Positions 39,546 to 48,054 are shown, counted from the stretch's first letter. The stretch: 48,054 nt of DNA from Phycisphaerae bacterium (GCA_023150615.1 JAKLKO010000026.1:1-48054); one strand, 5' to 3'. Translations and numbers: made by a program. The notes: generated from the sequence alone by a model not told the origin.

Positions 39546-42500
39546 TCAGCGCTTCGGTCGGTGCGGGGCGACGCTGACCCCGGCTGACGCCCTCATCTTC
39601 TGCGAGAGCGTGTTCGGCAGGCCGGCACGCTGCTCGAAGATCTGCACGTCCTTGTAGTCCACCACGCCGTCGGCGTTCAAGTCGGCGGCACGCTGTTCGG
39701 CCGGCAGGGCGTTGATCGAGACGAACGACTTTCCGAGCGTCCCGACGCGCGGCGCGACGACCTTCAGGTTTCCGTCTTCGCAGGTACACATCGACTCGAG
39801 CAACCAGTTGTTGGACAGGAAGACGTAGTCGAAGTTGCCCTGAATGACGCCGTTCAGGTTGAAGTCGGCGTCGCGCGTGCCGTTCCACGGGCATCCGCCG
39901 TTCGCCGCCAGGTTGCCCGACGAGATGACGAAGAACGTCACGTCGTCGATGTCGACGATCCCGTTGTTGTCGGTATCGCCGCTGAGCAGGTTCAGCGTGT
40001 CGGGGCCCAGGACTTCGTAGTAGTCGCCCTGGTCCGTCAGCGGCTTCGTGTCCCAGAGCGTGTGCTGCTCGTCCTTGGCGCACAACTCGGTCCATGCACC
40101 GCAGGGGATGTCGATCCATGCAACGGCGAGGGCCGTGTTGCCCGTGCCCTGGTTCGTGAAGTTCAGCGTCACATCGACCGGATCGGCACACAGCGAGCCG
40201 TTCTTGGCGATGAAGCGGATACAGCGCTGTCGACCGGTGCCGGCATTGACGTTGGCCAGCCGGATGCGGACAAACACCGGATTGGTCGGCAGGACCGTCA
40301 CGTTGATTGAGTGCGTTGCCTGGTTTCCGCACGCATCGGTCGCCGTACAGGTTACCTGCGTGGTGCCCTGCGGGAACGTGCTGCCGCTCGGCGGATCGCA
40401 CTCGACCGAGACGGGGTCCGCCCCGCAGTGGCCGAACGCGAACGGCGAGTTGTAGTGAACGACGGCCGTGCACTCGCCGGCGTCGGCATCGGTCTCGATG
40501 TCGAAGCAGGCGTCGAAGCCGGAGCGCGCGGGCTGGCTGGTCGGGCAATCGAAGGTCGGCGGCAGCTCGTTGACGGCGGTCACCGTTTCCTCGAATTGTG
40601 CGGCCTGGTTTCCGCACTTATCGGTGGCGTTCACAAAGAGCGTCACCGTATCCTCGCAGCCCTCAACGAACGCCTGGTACTCGGCATGGACGAGGACGCG
40701 ACCCGGTCCGTCCTGAGTAATGGAGATCAGGCAGTTGCCATTGCCCTTTCCGTTGCCGCGGTCGTCGCCATAGCACACGTCATCGAAATACGCAGAGACC
40801 GATTTCTCGTTGATCGCGCAGTCCTCAACAACCACGTCGAACGTCAATAGGGCGAAGCAGTCGCCGTCGATCGGGACGACGGGCTGCGACGTGGCGCTCG
40901 TAATGACCGGCGGCTCGTCGTCCATGGCGACGAAGACCTGCTTGCAGGTATTCGTATTGCCGGAGCCGTCGGTGGCGGTGTAGATGCGGACGAGGATCCG
41001 CGGCTCATCGAAGCAGCCTTCGCCGGCGACGAAGTCCTCATGCGACAGGAAGACCTCGCCGCAGTCGTCCGAGATCGTCCCACCGAGTTCCATGAACTCC
41101 TCGGGCGTCGTGGCGGCTGGCGGCAGGTTTTCGACGCAGGCGACGAACTCAGTCGTCGGCTCGGGGCACTCGATGAACGGCGGCTCCGTATCCTGCTGCG
41201 TGATCGTCTGAACGCAGGAGCTCTGATTGCCGCAGTCGTCGATGGCCGTCCACGTCCGCTCGATCGTCGTCGGGCCGACCTGCTCGTCGGTGAAGTCGAT
41301 CTGGACCGACTCGTCGCAGTTGTCCGTGGCGGTGGCCATGCCGGTCAGCCCGGGATCCGGCGTCGTGTTGCACGGGATGTTGATGTCGTCCGGACACGTG
41401 ATGACCGGAGGCGACACATCGCTGAGCACACCCACGTCGGAGCAGTCGGCCGCCAGGTTGCCGCAGCAGTCGCTGGCGGAGACCGTGATCAGAACTTCGA
41501 AGGAGCACTCGGCGATGTTCTCGACCGTCACAAGACCCACGACCAGCATGGCGTTCGGGTCATTCGGATGTGGCGAGACGTCGAAGACCGGCGTGCCGAT
41601 GGTGGTTGGCGGGCGGCCGCCCTTCGGATTGGGCATCGGCGCCTCTTCGGCCGTGACGGAGACATTCATCGGATCGACGCAGCAGTTGTCCTCGATGACG
41701 GCGGAGAACTCTACGACGCCGCTGCAATTCTCGCCGATGTACCCGTCGTCGGCACTGCACCAGATCGTGGGCGGGGTGGTGTCGACGACGTGGATGGACT
41801 GTTCGCACTGCGCGGTGAGGCCGCAGCGGTCGGTGACCGTCCAGGTCCGCACGAAGCTGAATTCCTCCGAGCACTCGCCCGGCGTCGGCTCACTGTCAAC
41901 GTAATCGAGCGACGTGGTACCGCAGTTGTCGCTCACCTCCGGAATCCCGGTGAAATCCGGGTCCAGCGGATTGAACTTCGGGTCCTTGAAGCACTCGACG
42001 AACGCCTCCGACGGGCATTCGATCGAGGGCGGCTTCTCATCGGTAACCTCGACCGACGTTTCGCACCACTGATCGGGCGAGGAGTTACCGCAGCAATCCC
42101 AGGCGCCGATCTGCAGGTCGATCGTCGCGCTGCAATCGAGGAGATTCGAAACGGCGACCGAACCCTCGACCGTGATCTTGGTCGCGTCCTGCGGATCGAC
42201 CGTGACGTTGTAGCTCGGTTTGCCGATATCCGCGTCCTGATCGCGGGCCGTGACCTGGATGAACACGTTCTGCGGTGCGATGCAGCAGTTGTCATCGAAC
42301 ATCGCGGAGAACGTCACGAGCCGCGTGCAGTTGTCATCAACTACGCCGCCGGTGGCCTCGCAACTGAGCAGTTCGGGCGCCATTGTGTCGACGATGGAGA
42401 TCGTCTGATCGCAGGTGCTCTGGTTGCCGCAGGCATCCGTGGCCTTCCAGGTCCGCGTGATAATGCGTTCGGCGGGGCACTGGCCCTGCTCGACGAAGTC

Positions 42501-45083
42501 GCAATAGGTGATGACGACCTCGCCCTGGCAATCGTCGGTGGCCGTGGCGACGCCGGTGATCTCCGGATCGATCAGGTCTTCCAGCGGCTGCGACGGATCG
42601 CATTCGAGCACGACGTTGCCCGGGCACGTGATAACCGGCGGCCGGCCGTCCATGAAGAACGACAACCCGCCCGGTGGGGCGAGATTGGTCGGATCCACCG
42701 GGATGCCGTTGAGGCTGAGCTTGGAGACGGACATTCCGCTGACGCGGAAGTCGAGGGTCGTCGACGAGCATTCGGTGACGACCTTGAAGACCAGCGTCGC
42801 GAGCAGCGAGTCGGCGTTCGTCGGCGGCTGCTGTGTGAAGGCGGTCGAGCCGTCGAGGTTGATCTGCCCGACGCCCACCTGCGCATTGCCGCCCGCGCCG
42901 AGCGTGCGGATGTGCGTGGGGAACGTTGAGTAGGAGCTCTCGCTGACGACGAAGTCGAGTGCGTTGTCGTCGAACTGGACGAACGCCTGGAAACCGTTCA
43001 CGTCCTGCGTCAAGTTGCGCATCCAGAGTTGCACGGTCACGTAGACCATGTTGTCCTGGGTGCTGAGCTTTCCGATGCAGTCATCCTCCGCCTCGAGCGA
43101 CAGGGAGTTGTGCAGCGGAACCGGATCGCAGACGTCGCCGATCCCGTCGTTGTCGCTGTCGAGCTGATCGGGGTTGGAGTCTTCCGGACAGTTGTCGATG
43201 CAGTCGGCGTGACCATCACCGTCGCTGTCGACGTCCGGGACGCCGCAGCCGCAGTCGCCGGGCTCCGTCTTGTTCGGATCGTTGGGGCAGCCGTCGCACG
43301 CATCGCCGACGCCGTCCATGTCGGTGTCTTCCTGACCCGGGTTCGCGCTGCCGGCACAGTTGTCGCAAACGTCGCCGACGCCGTCCATGTCGCCGTCTTC
43401 CTGACCTGGATTCGGCGTCATCGGACAGTTGTCGACGCAATCAAGCGTGCTGTCGCCGTCGGCGTCGCCGCTATCGGGGATTCCGCAGCCGCAAACGCCC
43501 GGATCGACCTTGTTCGGATCCATCGGGCAGCCGTCGTTGCAGTCGAAAGTTCCATCGCCGTCGGTGTCGACGTCGGGGACGCCACAACCGCAGACGCCCG
43601 GGGCAACCTTGTTCGGATCCATCGGGCAGCCGTCGTTGCAGTCGAAAGTTCCATCGCCGTCGGTGTCGACGTCGGGGACGCCGCAGCCGCAGACGCCCGG
43701 CGCGGTCTTGTTCGGATCGTTCGGGCAGCCGTCGTTGCAGTCCGCCGTACCGTCGCCGTCGCTGTCTGCGTCGGAGACGCCGCAGCCGCAGATGCCCGGC
43801 GCGGTCTTGTTCGGATCGTTCGGGCAGCCATCGACGCAGTCGAGCGCGCCGTCGCCGTCGCTGTCGGGCGTCTCGGGGTTGCCGCAGCCGCACTGTCCGG
43901 GGTCGGTCTTGTTGGGATCATTCGGGCAGCCGTCGACGCAGTCGAGCGCGCCGTCGCCGTCGCTGTCGGGCGTCTCGGGATTGCCGCAGCCGCAGACTCC
44001 GGGGTCGGTCTTGTTGGGATCATTCGGACAGCCATCGACGCAGTCGAGCGCGCCATCGCCGTCGCTGTCCGGCGTCTCTGGATTGCCGCAGCCGCACACG
44101 CCGGGCGCGGTCTTGTTGGGGTCGTTCGGACAGCCGTCGAGACAGTTGATCGTGCCGTCGCCGTCGCTATCTCCCGTGTCTTCGACGACACCGCAGCCGC
44201 AGACGCCCGGGGCAACCTTGTTCGGATCGTTCGGACAACCGTCGTTGCAGTCCGGCGTGCCGTCACCGTCGGTATCGACGTCGGAGATGCCGCAGCCGCA
44301 GATGCCGGGCTCGGTCTTATTCGGGTCCATCGGGCAGTTGTCGCAGGCATCGCCGGCGCTGTCACCGTCCTGATTGGCTTGATCGGGGTTGGCGATCATC
44401 GGACAGTTGTCGTTCGCGTCCGCGATTCCGTCGCAGTCGCCGTCGGCCGGAAGTCCGCAGGGAGCGGCGGGCGAGGCGCTGTTGCGCGGATTCGGCGCCC
44501 CGGTGGCGAAGTCGGTGCTGTTGTTGTCGGTCTCGGTGCAGCCGTTGGCTCCGCGCTTGGCGGCAAGCGTGGCGGAGAGGTTGGGGGTCGGGGCGGTCTC
44601 GGAGCAGTTGGCGGTTGCGCCGTACCCGACGAAGTCGACGACGGAAGGGCCGAGCGGACAGGCGCCGCTCAGGGCTGTGCCGTTGTCGACGAGCGCGACC
44701 TTTCCAGCGCTGATCGCCATGAAGATGTTGCCCGTGGCGTCGGGCGTGGGTAGCACGGCGCCGGTCGCGCCGCCGGAACCTTCCTGAATGAGGTAGTACC
44801 CGCCGGGCGGGATCGAGCCGGAGAGGGCGGTCGTTGACCACGTCGTTCCGGTCGCGCTGGCGTACTGCACCGTCCAACCGGTGATGTTGACGGTTGTGCT
44901 GCCACGGTTGAACAGCTCGATGAAGTCGTTGCGGAACGGCGAGCCGGCAATCCCGCTGCCGCTGTAAACCTGGCTGATGACGACGCAGCCGCTCGCGGCC
45001 TCGGCCGTTCGAGTGCTTGCGACGCTACAGGCGCAGGCGATGGTCAGGACGGCGAGCCGAACGAGGTTCAGAGTCCGTGTCAT
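39546..45083 (-). CDS. Giant surface protein: lamin-tail, TSP3 repeats, cohesin-like, HYR-like repeats, dockerins
   Basis: This is a 1845-residue secreted multidomain protein. In order: signal peptide (1-31, NLVRLAVLTIACACS); lamin-tail domain (about 32-200, FIELFNRGSTTVNITGWTVQ); calcium-binding thrombospondin type 3 repeats (about 205-655) with ten DPNKxxPGxCGCG units of 33 residues; a cohesin-like sandwich (about 657-800); six or so HYR/Ig-like repeats with the pattern ATDxC...RTWxATDxCGNxS (about 805-1630); and dockerin-like EF-hand segments to the end (GDTDNNGIVDIDDVTFFVIS; ADLNADGVVDYKDVQIFEQR). ATG 45083 has GGGGAGA about 8 nt upstream; the frame is open to 45350. Rich in Cys and Asp, it probably needs calcium. 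It is likely an adhesin or matrix protein; the partner is unknown. No C-terminal sorting signal is visible, unlike its divergent neighbour. Confidence 0.88.
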   Translation of the reverse strand: MTRTLNLVRLAVLTIACACSVASTRTAEAASGCVVISQVYSGSGIAGSPFRNDFIELFNRGSTTVNITGWTVQYASATGTTWSTTALSGSIPPGGYYLIQEGSGGATGAVLPTPDATGNIFMAISAGKVALVDNGTALSGACPLGPSVVDFVGYGATANCSETAPTPNLSATLAAKRGANGCTETDNNSTDFATGAPNPRNSASPAAPCGLPADGDCDGIADANDNCPMIANPDQANQDGDSAGDACDNCPMDPNKTEPGICGCGISDVDTDGDGTPDCNDGCPNDPNKVAPGVCGCGVVEDTGDSDGDGTINCLDGCPNDPNKTAPGVCGCGNPETPDSDGDGALDCVDGCPNDPNKTDPGVCGCGNPETPDSDGDGALDCVDGCPNDPNKTDPGQCGCGNPETPDSDGDGALDCVDGCPNDPNKTAPGICGCGVSDADSDGDGTADCNDGCPNDPNKTAPGVCGCGVPDVDTDGDGTFDCNDGCPMDPNKVAPGVCGCGVPDVDTDGDGTFDCNDGCPMDPNKVDPGVCGCGIPDSGDADGDSTLDCVDNCPMTPNPGQEDGDMDGVGDVCDNCAGSANPGQEDTDMDGVGDACDGCPNDPNKTEPGDCGCGVPDVDSDGDGHADCIDNCPEDSNPDQLDSDNDGIGDVCDPVPLHNSLSLEAEDDCIGKLSTQDNMVYVTVQLWMRNLTQDVNGFQAFVQFDDNALDFVVSESSYSTFPTHIRTLGAGGNAQVGVGQINLDGSTAFTQQPPTNADSLLATLVFKVVTECSSTTLDFRVSGMSVSKLSLNGIPVDPTNLAPPGGLSFFMDGRPPVITCPGNVVLECDPSQPLEDLIDPEITGVATATDDCQGEVVITYCDFVEQGQCPAERIITRTWKATDACGNQSTCDQTISIVDTMAPELLSCEATGGVVDDNCTRLVTFSAMFDDNCCIAPQNVFIQVTARDQDADIGKPSYNVTVDPQDATKITVEGSVAVSNLLDCSATIDLQIGAWDCCGNSSPDQWCETSVEVTDEKPPSIECPSEAFVECFKDPKFNPLDPDFTGIPEVSDNCGTTSLDYVDSEPTPGECSEEFSFVRTWTVTDRCGLTAQCEQSIHVVDTTPPTIWCSADDGYIGENCSGVVEFSAVIEDNCCVDPMNVSVTAEEAPMPNPKGGRPPTTIGTPVFDVSPHPNDPNAMLVVGLVTVENIAECSFEVLITVSASDCCGNLAADCSDVGVLSDVSPPVITCPDDINIPCNTTPDPGLTGMATATDNCDESVQIDFTDEQVGPTTIERTWTAIDDCGNQSSCVQTITQQDTEPPFIECPEPTTEFVACVENLPPAATTPEEFMELGGTISDDCGEVFLSHEDFVAGEGCFDEPRILVRIYTATDGSGNTNTCKQVFVAMDDEPPVITSATSQPVVPIDGDCFALLTFDVVVEDCAINEKSVSAYFDDVCYGDDRGNGKGNGNCLISITQDGPGRVLVHAEYQAFVEGCEDTVTLFVNATDKCGNQAAQFEETVTAVNELPPTFDCPTSQPARSGFDACFDIETDADAGECTAVVHYNSPFAFGHCGADPVSVECDPPSGSTFPQGTTQVTCTATDACGNQATHSINVTVLPTNPVFVRIRLANVNAGTGRQRCIRFIAKNGSLCADPVDVTLNFTNQGTGNTALAVAWIDIPCGAWTELCAKDEQHTLWDTKPLTDQGDYYEVLGPDTLNLLSGDTDNNGIVDIDDVTFFVISSGNLAANGGCPWNGTRDADFNLNGVIQGNFDYVFLSNNWLLESMCTCEDGNLKVVAPRVGTLGKSFVSINALPAEQRAADLNADGVVDYKDVQIFEQRAGLPNTLSQKMRASAGVSVAPHRPKR
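43117..44457 (-). repeat. TSP3 repeat array (99-bp units) within the giant gene
   Basis: Tandem coding units of about 99 bp encode DGDGTxDCNDGCPNDPNKxxPGxCGCG. Several are almost identical in DNA: 43507-43583 is repeated without change at 43606-43682, a 77-nt match at a 99-bp offset, which points to recent duplication. Shorter NPGQED-type units border the array at 43300-43430. Confidence 0.85.
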
Positions 45084-45465
45084 GGTAGCTTTCTCCCCAC
45101 CGACGCGACCGTGGTCGACGTCGTAAACTGGATAATCTGGCGAACCTGACGACACAGGGAACGGCGAGTGCTTGGGCTTTCCGGAGCGCCTCGTTCCGCC
45201 TCCCCAGCGTGCTGTTCGCTTCAGTTGACTCGCGTGGCGGGTGTTACGCCGAACGCGAGTGACGCGCACCGCGAGACGTCGGATGCCTCTTCCGCAGAAC
45301 ACCGCGACAAGCTTTCCCATCCGGGCGGTGCGAGCACCCGACGCACACAATTATGCCTGAGCGAGGCAGTTGACGCAAGCGCCCTTTCCACGAGATTCTA
45401 CAATCCGAGTGATTCGACACGGCGCGCATCGTCGTCGAGCGCGGTGATAAGGGCTGCCGCATTTT

Positions 45466-45482
45466 CCTAGGGGGAAATCCCC
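45466..45482. promoter_or_regulatory. CCTAGGGGGAAATCCCC dyad, possible operator
   Basis: GGGG (45471-45474), AAAT and CCCC (45479-45482) form a short dyad, preceded by CCTAG. Similar CCTAGGGG-type dyads are bound by some NarL/LuxR-type regulators in other bacteria; the link here is only a resemblance. Confidence 0.25.
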
Positions 45483-45624
45483 ACCAAGCGTTCGGCTGCC
45501 AGCTACGCAGCGAATCGCGTCCGTGAGGAACGCATCGAGTCAAACGTCCCTCGGGAGGACCTGCGAAGGGCATACATCGGACAACTCCATCGTTTGTTGA
45601 ATGCGCGTTTCCACGGATTTGTGA

Positions 45625-45654
45625 TTGGCTGTAATCTTTTGGTCGTGTTAGAAT
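45625..45654 (+). promoter_or_regulatory. Candidate promoter for the TSP3-repeat gene (distal)
   Basis: TTGGCT (45625-45630), an 18-nt spacer and TAGAAT (45649-45654). The -35 hexamer is the same as in the PEP-CTERM promoter at 780-785. A leader of about 240 nt would follow. Confidence 0.35.
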
Positions 45655-45729
45655 TGCGATCACGGAGCGGACGACTGGGTGGTTCGCGAATCAGCGCGTC
45701 GTCGACGTGTTCCAAGGCGGGGATTTCGC

Positions 45730-45758
45730 TTGCATGTTTGAAATTCCTGGGCTACGGT
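45730..45758 (+). promoter_or_regulatory. Candidate promoter for the TSP3-repeat gene (proximal)
   Basis: TTGCAT (45730-45735), a 17-nt spacer and TACGGT (45753-45758). It would give a leader of about 140 nt. It competes with the distal candidate; sequence alone cannot choose. Confidence 0.3.
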
Positions 45759-45902
45759 AAAAGGCGTTCCCACGGCGCGGCTCGCCCGCGTCGGCGGTGA
45801 ACGGGCCTGCCTCGCACACCTCGGTCCAGGGATGGCCTCGCAAGGTACTGTTGAACGCTAGAGCACGCGGCCGTGGTGCCGCGGATTCGGAGGTTTTTGA
45901 TC

Positions 45903-47891
45903 ATGGCGAAGTCGAAGTTCGAAGCGGTTCGATCGTTCGCGTGTTGTTCGGTATCGGTATTGACGAGCTTGGCGTCGCAGTGTTCGTCGCTCGGAATCCT
46001 TGCGCTGGTGATCGTCGGGTTCGGGCTCGGTTCGGCGGACGTGGCGAGCGGTAGCGTTGCGAGCGCGCTTCATCGGGCATCGTCGTCGCTCGGGATGCTC
46101 GCCGTGGGCGGAACGGACAGCGACGGCGACGGGATCGATGACGCGAATGATAATTGTCCGAACGTCCAGAACCCCGGGCAGGAAGATGACGATGGCGACG
46201 GCGTCGGGGACGCGTGCGACAACTGTATTTTTGAACCCAACGCCGGGCAGGACGATACAGACAACGACGGGATCGGCGATGCCTGCGACGACTGCACCGA
46301 CAGCGATGGCGACGGCTTCGGCGATCCGGGCTTTGCGCTGAACACCTGTTCCGACGATATCTGCCCGAACGATTTCAACCCCGGCCAGGAGGATGATGAC
46401 GGGGACGGGCTCGGCGATGCGTGCGACAACTGCGTTTTCGCTCCGAATCCAGGTCAGGAGGATGACGATGGTGACGGCGTCGGAGACGCGTGCGACAACT
46501 GTCCGTTCAGTTTCAATCCCGGGCAGGAAGATGACGATGGCGACAACGTCGGCGATGCCTGCGACATCTGCATCTTTGATTTCAATCCGGGCCAGGAGGA
46601 CGATGACGGCGACGGCTTCGGGGACGCGTGCGACAACTGTCCCGTGACGTCGAACGCCGACCAGGCCGACGGGGACGGAGACGGCGTCGGCAACGTATGC
46701 GACGGCTGCCCGGACGATCCGAACAAGTCATCGCCGGGCCAGTGCGATTGTGGAAACCCGGACACGGACACGGACGGCGACGGGACGGCCGACTGCAACG
46801 ACGGCTGTCCTGACGATCCCGCCAAGACCAGCCCCGGCGCGTGCGGCTGCAACGTCGCGGACACGGATTCGGACGGCGACGGTACGCCAGACTGCAACGA
46901 CGGCTGCCCGAATGACCCCAACAAGACGCAGGCGGGCCAGTGCGGCTGCGGTAATGCCGATACGGATTCGGACGGCGACGGAACGGCCGATTGCGCCGAT
47001 GGCTGTCCGGCGGACCCGAACAAGACGAACCCGGGCATCTGCGGCTGTGGCGTCGCCGACACGGATTCGGACGGCGACGGGATCCCGGACTGCAACGACG
47101 TGTGTCCGGGCGCCGACGACATCGATAGCGACGGCGACGGCACGCTCGACTGCAACGACCTGTGCCCGAACGACCCGAACAAGGTCGCGCCCGGTCAGTG
47201 CGGCTGCGGTGTGGCGGACACGGATTCGGATGGTGATGGCACGCCGGACTGTAACGACATGTGTCCGAACGATCCGAACAAGACGCAGCCGGGGCAGTGC
47301 GGTTGCGGGAACGCGGACACCGACAGCGACGGCGACGGGACGGCCAATTGCAATGACGGCTGCCCGAACGATCCGAACAAGGTCGCGCCCGGTCAGTGCG
47401 GTTGCGGCAATGCCGATACGGATTCGGACGGGGATGGCACGGCGAACTGCAACGATGGATGTCCAAACGATCCGAACAAGATCGCGCCGGGCGTCTGCGG
47501 ATGCGGTGTGGCCGATACCGATTCCGACGGTGACGGCGTGCCGAACTGCAATGACGGATGTCCGAACGACCCGAACAAGACGGCACCGGGCGCGTGCGGT
47601 TGTGGCGTCGCGGACACCGATTCGGACGGCGACGGAACGGCGAACTGCAACGATGATTGCCCGAACGACCCGGACAAGACGGCACCCGGCGCGTGCGGTT
47701 GTGGCGTCGCGGACACCGATTCGGACGGCGACGGGACGCCGGATTGCAACGAGACGCCGGGACCGCAGCCGTTCCCGTTCTGCGGGTTCTGCGGCGGAGG
47801 CGGTGCGACGGCCGTGTCGCTCTCGATGCTCGGTCTCTTCATCGCCCGGTCGATCCGACGCGGTCCGCGTCGGGCTGCACGAGCGCGGTAG
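45903..47891 (+). CDS. TSP3-repeat surface protein with C-terminal sorting signal
   Basis: This 662-residue protein is built almost wholly of calcium-binding thrombospondin type 3 repeats. ATG 45903 has GGAGG about 10 nt upstream; a GTG at 45873 is also in frame. After an N-terminal hydrophobic region (LGILALVIVGFGLGSADVAS) come seven NPGQEDDDGDG-type units and then ten 33-residue DPNKxxPGxCGCG units. The protein ends with PFCGFCGGGG, a hydrophobic stretch (ATAVSLSMLGLFIA), and an Arg-rich tail. This Cys/Gly-hydrophobic-Arg plan is like GlyGly-CTERM or MYXO-CTERM sorting signals, so the protein is probably processed and displayed on the cell surface. Its repeats are closely related to those of the divergent giant protein. 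Confidence 0.85.
   Translation: MAKSKFEAVRSFACCSVSVLTSLASQCSSLGILALVIVGFGLGSADVASGSVASALHRASSSLGMLAVGGTDSDGDGIDDANDNCPNVQNPGQEDDDGDGVGDACDNCIFEPNAGQDDTDNDGIGDACDDCTDSDGDGFGDPGFALNTCSDDICPNDFNPGQEDDDGDGLGDACDNCVFAPNPGQEDDDGDGVGDACDNCPFSFNPGQEDDDGDNVGDACDICIFDFNPGQEDDDGDGFGDACDNCPVTSNADQADGDGDGVGNVCDGCPDDPNKSSPGQCDCGNPDTDTDGDGTADCNDGCPDDPAKTSPGACGCNVADTDSDGDGTPDCNDGCPNDPNKTQAGQCGCGNADTDSDGDGTADCADGCPADPNKTNPGICGCGVADTDSDGDGIPDCNDVCPGADDIDSDGDGTLDCNDLCPNDPNKVAPGQCGCGVADTDSDGDGTPDCNDMCPNDPNKTQPGQCGCGNADTDSDGDGTANCNDGCPNDPNKVAPGQCGCGNADTDSDGDGTANCNDGCPNDPNKIAPGVCGCGVADTDSDGDGVPNCNDGCPNDPNKTAPGACGCGVADTDSDGDGTANCNDDCPNDPDKTAPGACGCGVADTDSDGDGTPDCNETPGPQPFPFCGFCGGGGATAVSLSMLGLFIARSIRRGPRRAARAR
46120..47755 (+). 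repeat. TSP3 repeat array (39- and 99-bp units)
   Basis: Coding tandem repeats of the same type as in the giant gene but in opposite orientation. Recent duplication is visible: 47590-47635 is identical to 47689-47734 (46 nt, offset 99). The two genes' arrays thus form large imperfect inverted repeats about 2 kb apart. Confidence 0.85.
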
Positions 47892-47935
47892 CCGACCGGC
47901 TCGATCGACCAGCGTCGCGCCAGCGCACTAACCAA

Positions 47936-47966
47936 GAGGCCCATCGACGCGAAGTCGGTGGGCCTC
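47936..47966 (+). terminator. Stem-loop terminator-like hairpin, probable group IIC intron target
   Basis: GAGGCCCATCGAC (47936-47948) pairs with GTCGGTGGGCCTC (47954-47966) over 13 bp (one G-T pair) around a GCGAA loop. It lies 45 nt after the TSP3 gene stop. The following bases are CTCATT, with no good T-run before the intron boundary at 47973. The natural T-run may have been split off by the intron insertion. Confidence 0.7.
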
Positions 47967-47972
47967 CTCATT

Positions 47973-48054
47973 GTGCGCCGGGCATGGCGCGATGACTTGG
48001 AGGTGTAAGTCCTCTGGGAGCCCTGATCGCGGGTACCCCTAGCTGAACCGCAAC
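47973..48054 (+). mobile_element. 5' end of a group II intron (probably class IIC), truncated by the window
   Basis: From 47973 the sequence starts GTGCGCCGGGCATGGCGC, has GGAGGTGTAAGTCCTCT (48000-48016) and then CTAGCTGAACCGCAAC at the edge. The GUGCG 5' terminus and the AGGUGxAAGUCCU motif of domain I are typical for bacterial group II introns. Insertion six bases after a terminator-type hairpin is the known habit of class IIC introns. The reverse transcriptase gene and domains II-VI would lie beyond the window. The family is recognised from memory of such 5' sequences, not by a model search. Confidence 0.75.

Larger units (their letters stand above)
45084..45902. other. Intergenic region between two divergent TSP3 genes
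   Basis: This stretch of 819 bases has no convincing gene; short frames such as 45168-45470 plus and 45244-45663 minus have no recognisable product. It is more AT-rich than its surroundings between about 45590 and 45770. It contains two candidate plus-strand promoters (45625-45654 and 45730-45758) and a small dyad at 45471-45482. It must hold the regulation of both surface-protein genes. Confidence 0.6.

Noticed and set aside
41040..44753. Plus-strand frames of 629 and 574 codons opposite the giant surface protein
   Set aside because: Val/Ala/Asp-rich antisense translations of repeats. The minus-strand frame has a signal peptide, known domains and a ribosome site.
43117..47755. Regular 99-bp repeats considered as a CRISPR array
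   Set aside because: The repeats are coding, have no unique spacers, and translate to TSP3 units in one frame.

Overview
The window looks like a piece of chromosome from a high-GC planctomycete, most likely of the Phycisphaerae type. This is inferred from gene content: PEP-CTERM, dockerin and thrombospondin-type-3 surface proteins, a MoxR/DUF58/BatA/VWA cluster with very large periplasmic partners, and the recurring T-T-R/Q-P linker motif. No 16S or other taxonomic marker is present, so the assignment rests on family knowledge.

Layout. (1) 1-677, minus: the N-terminal part of a PEP-CTERM protein cut by the window edge, with a good sigma70-like promoter. (2) 678-1297: a gene-free stretch with REP-like palindromes. 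(3) 1298-3433: uvrB. (4) 3455-5033, minus: asd followed by an HD-domain hydrolase, coupled at the stop codon. (5) 5270-13063, plus: an F-type ATP synthase operon (atpZ-I-B-E-F-H-A-G-D) that ends at atpD without atpC. The a and b subunits carry histidine-rich segments, and the first start codon lies inside a perfect 10-bp inverted repeat. (6) 13341-36222, plus: thirteen tightly packed genes that appear to be one transcription unit. In order they are a PQQ-propeller/TPR protein, a prenyltransferase-type alpha/alpha toroid protein, a MoxR AAA+ ATPase, a DUF58 protein, a BatA/VWA protein, a VWA membrane protein, a DUF4175-like membrane protein, a coiled-coil exported protein, a small TPR-like exported protein, an NPCBM protein, an intact DegP-like protease and two PDZ proteases with degenerate active sites. 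(7) 36232-38277, minus: an S9 prolyl oligopeptidase lipoprotein. (8) 38476-38548: tRNA-Lys(TTT) with its own promoter. (9) 38586-45083, minus: a cohesin/dockerin protein and a giant (1845 aa) lamin-tail/TSP3/HYR/dockerin surface protein. (10) 45903-47891, plus: a protein made almost only of TSP3 repeats, with a C-terminal sorting signal. (11) A strong stem-loop at 47936-47966, then at 47973 the 5' end of what reads as a group IIC intron, running off the window.

How the parts work together. Region 5 is housekeeping energy metabolism. Region 6 is the most interesting part. Known MoxR-VWA systems couple a cytoplasmic AAA+ chaperone to membrane-anchored VWA proteins. Here that core is fused by translational coupling to exported scaffold proteins (propeller, TPR, toroid, coiled coil, NPCBM) and to a trio of one active protease and two pseudo-proteases. 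This suggests an envelope assembly or quality-control machine. Regions 1, 9 and 10 encode secreted, calcium-binding, probably surface-sorted proteins.

Most reading frames seen on the strand opposite the large GC-rich genes are codon-bias shadows and were left out.
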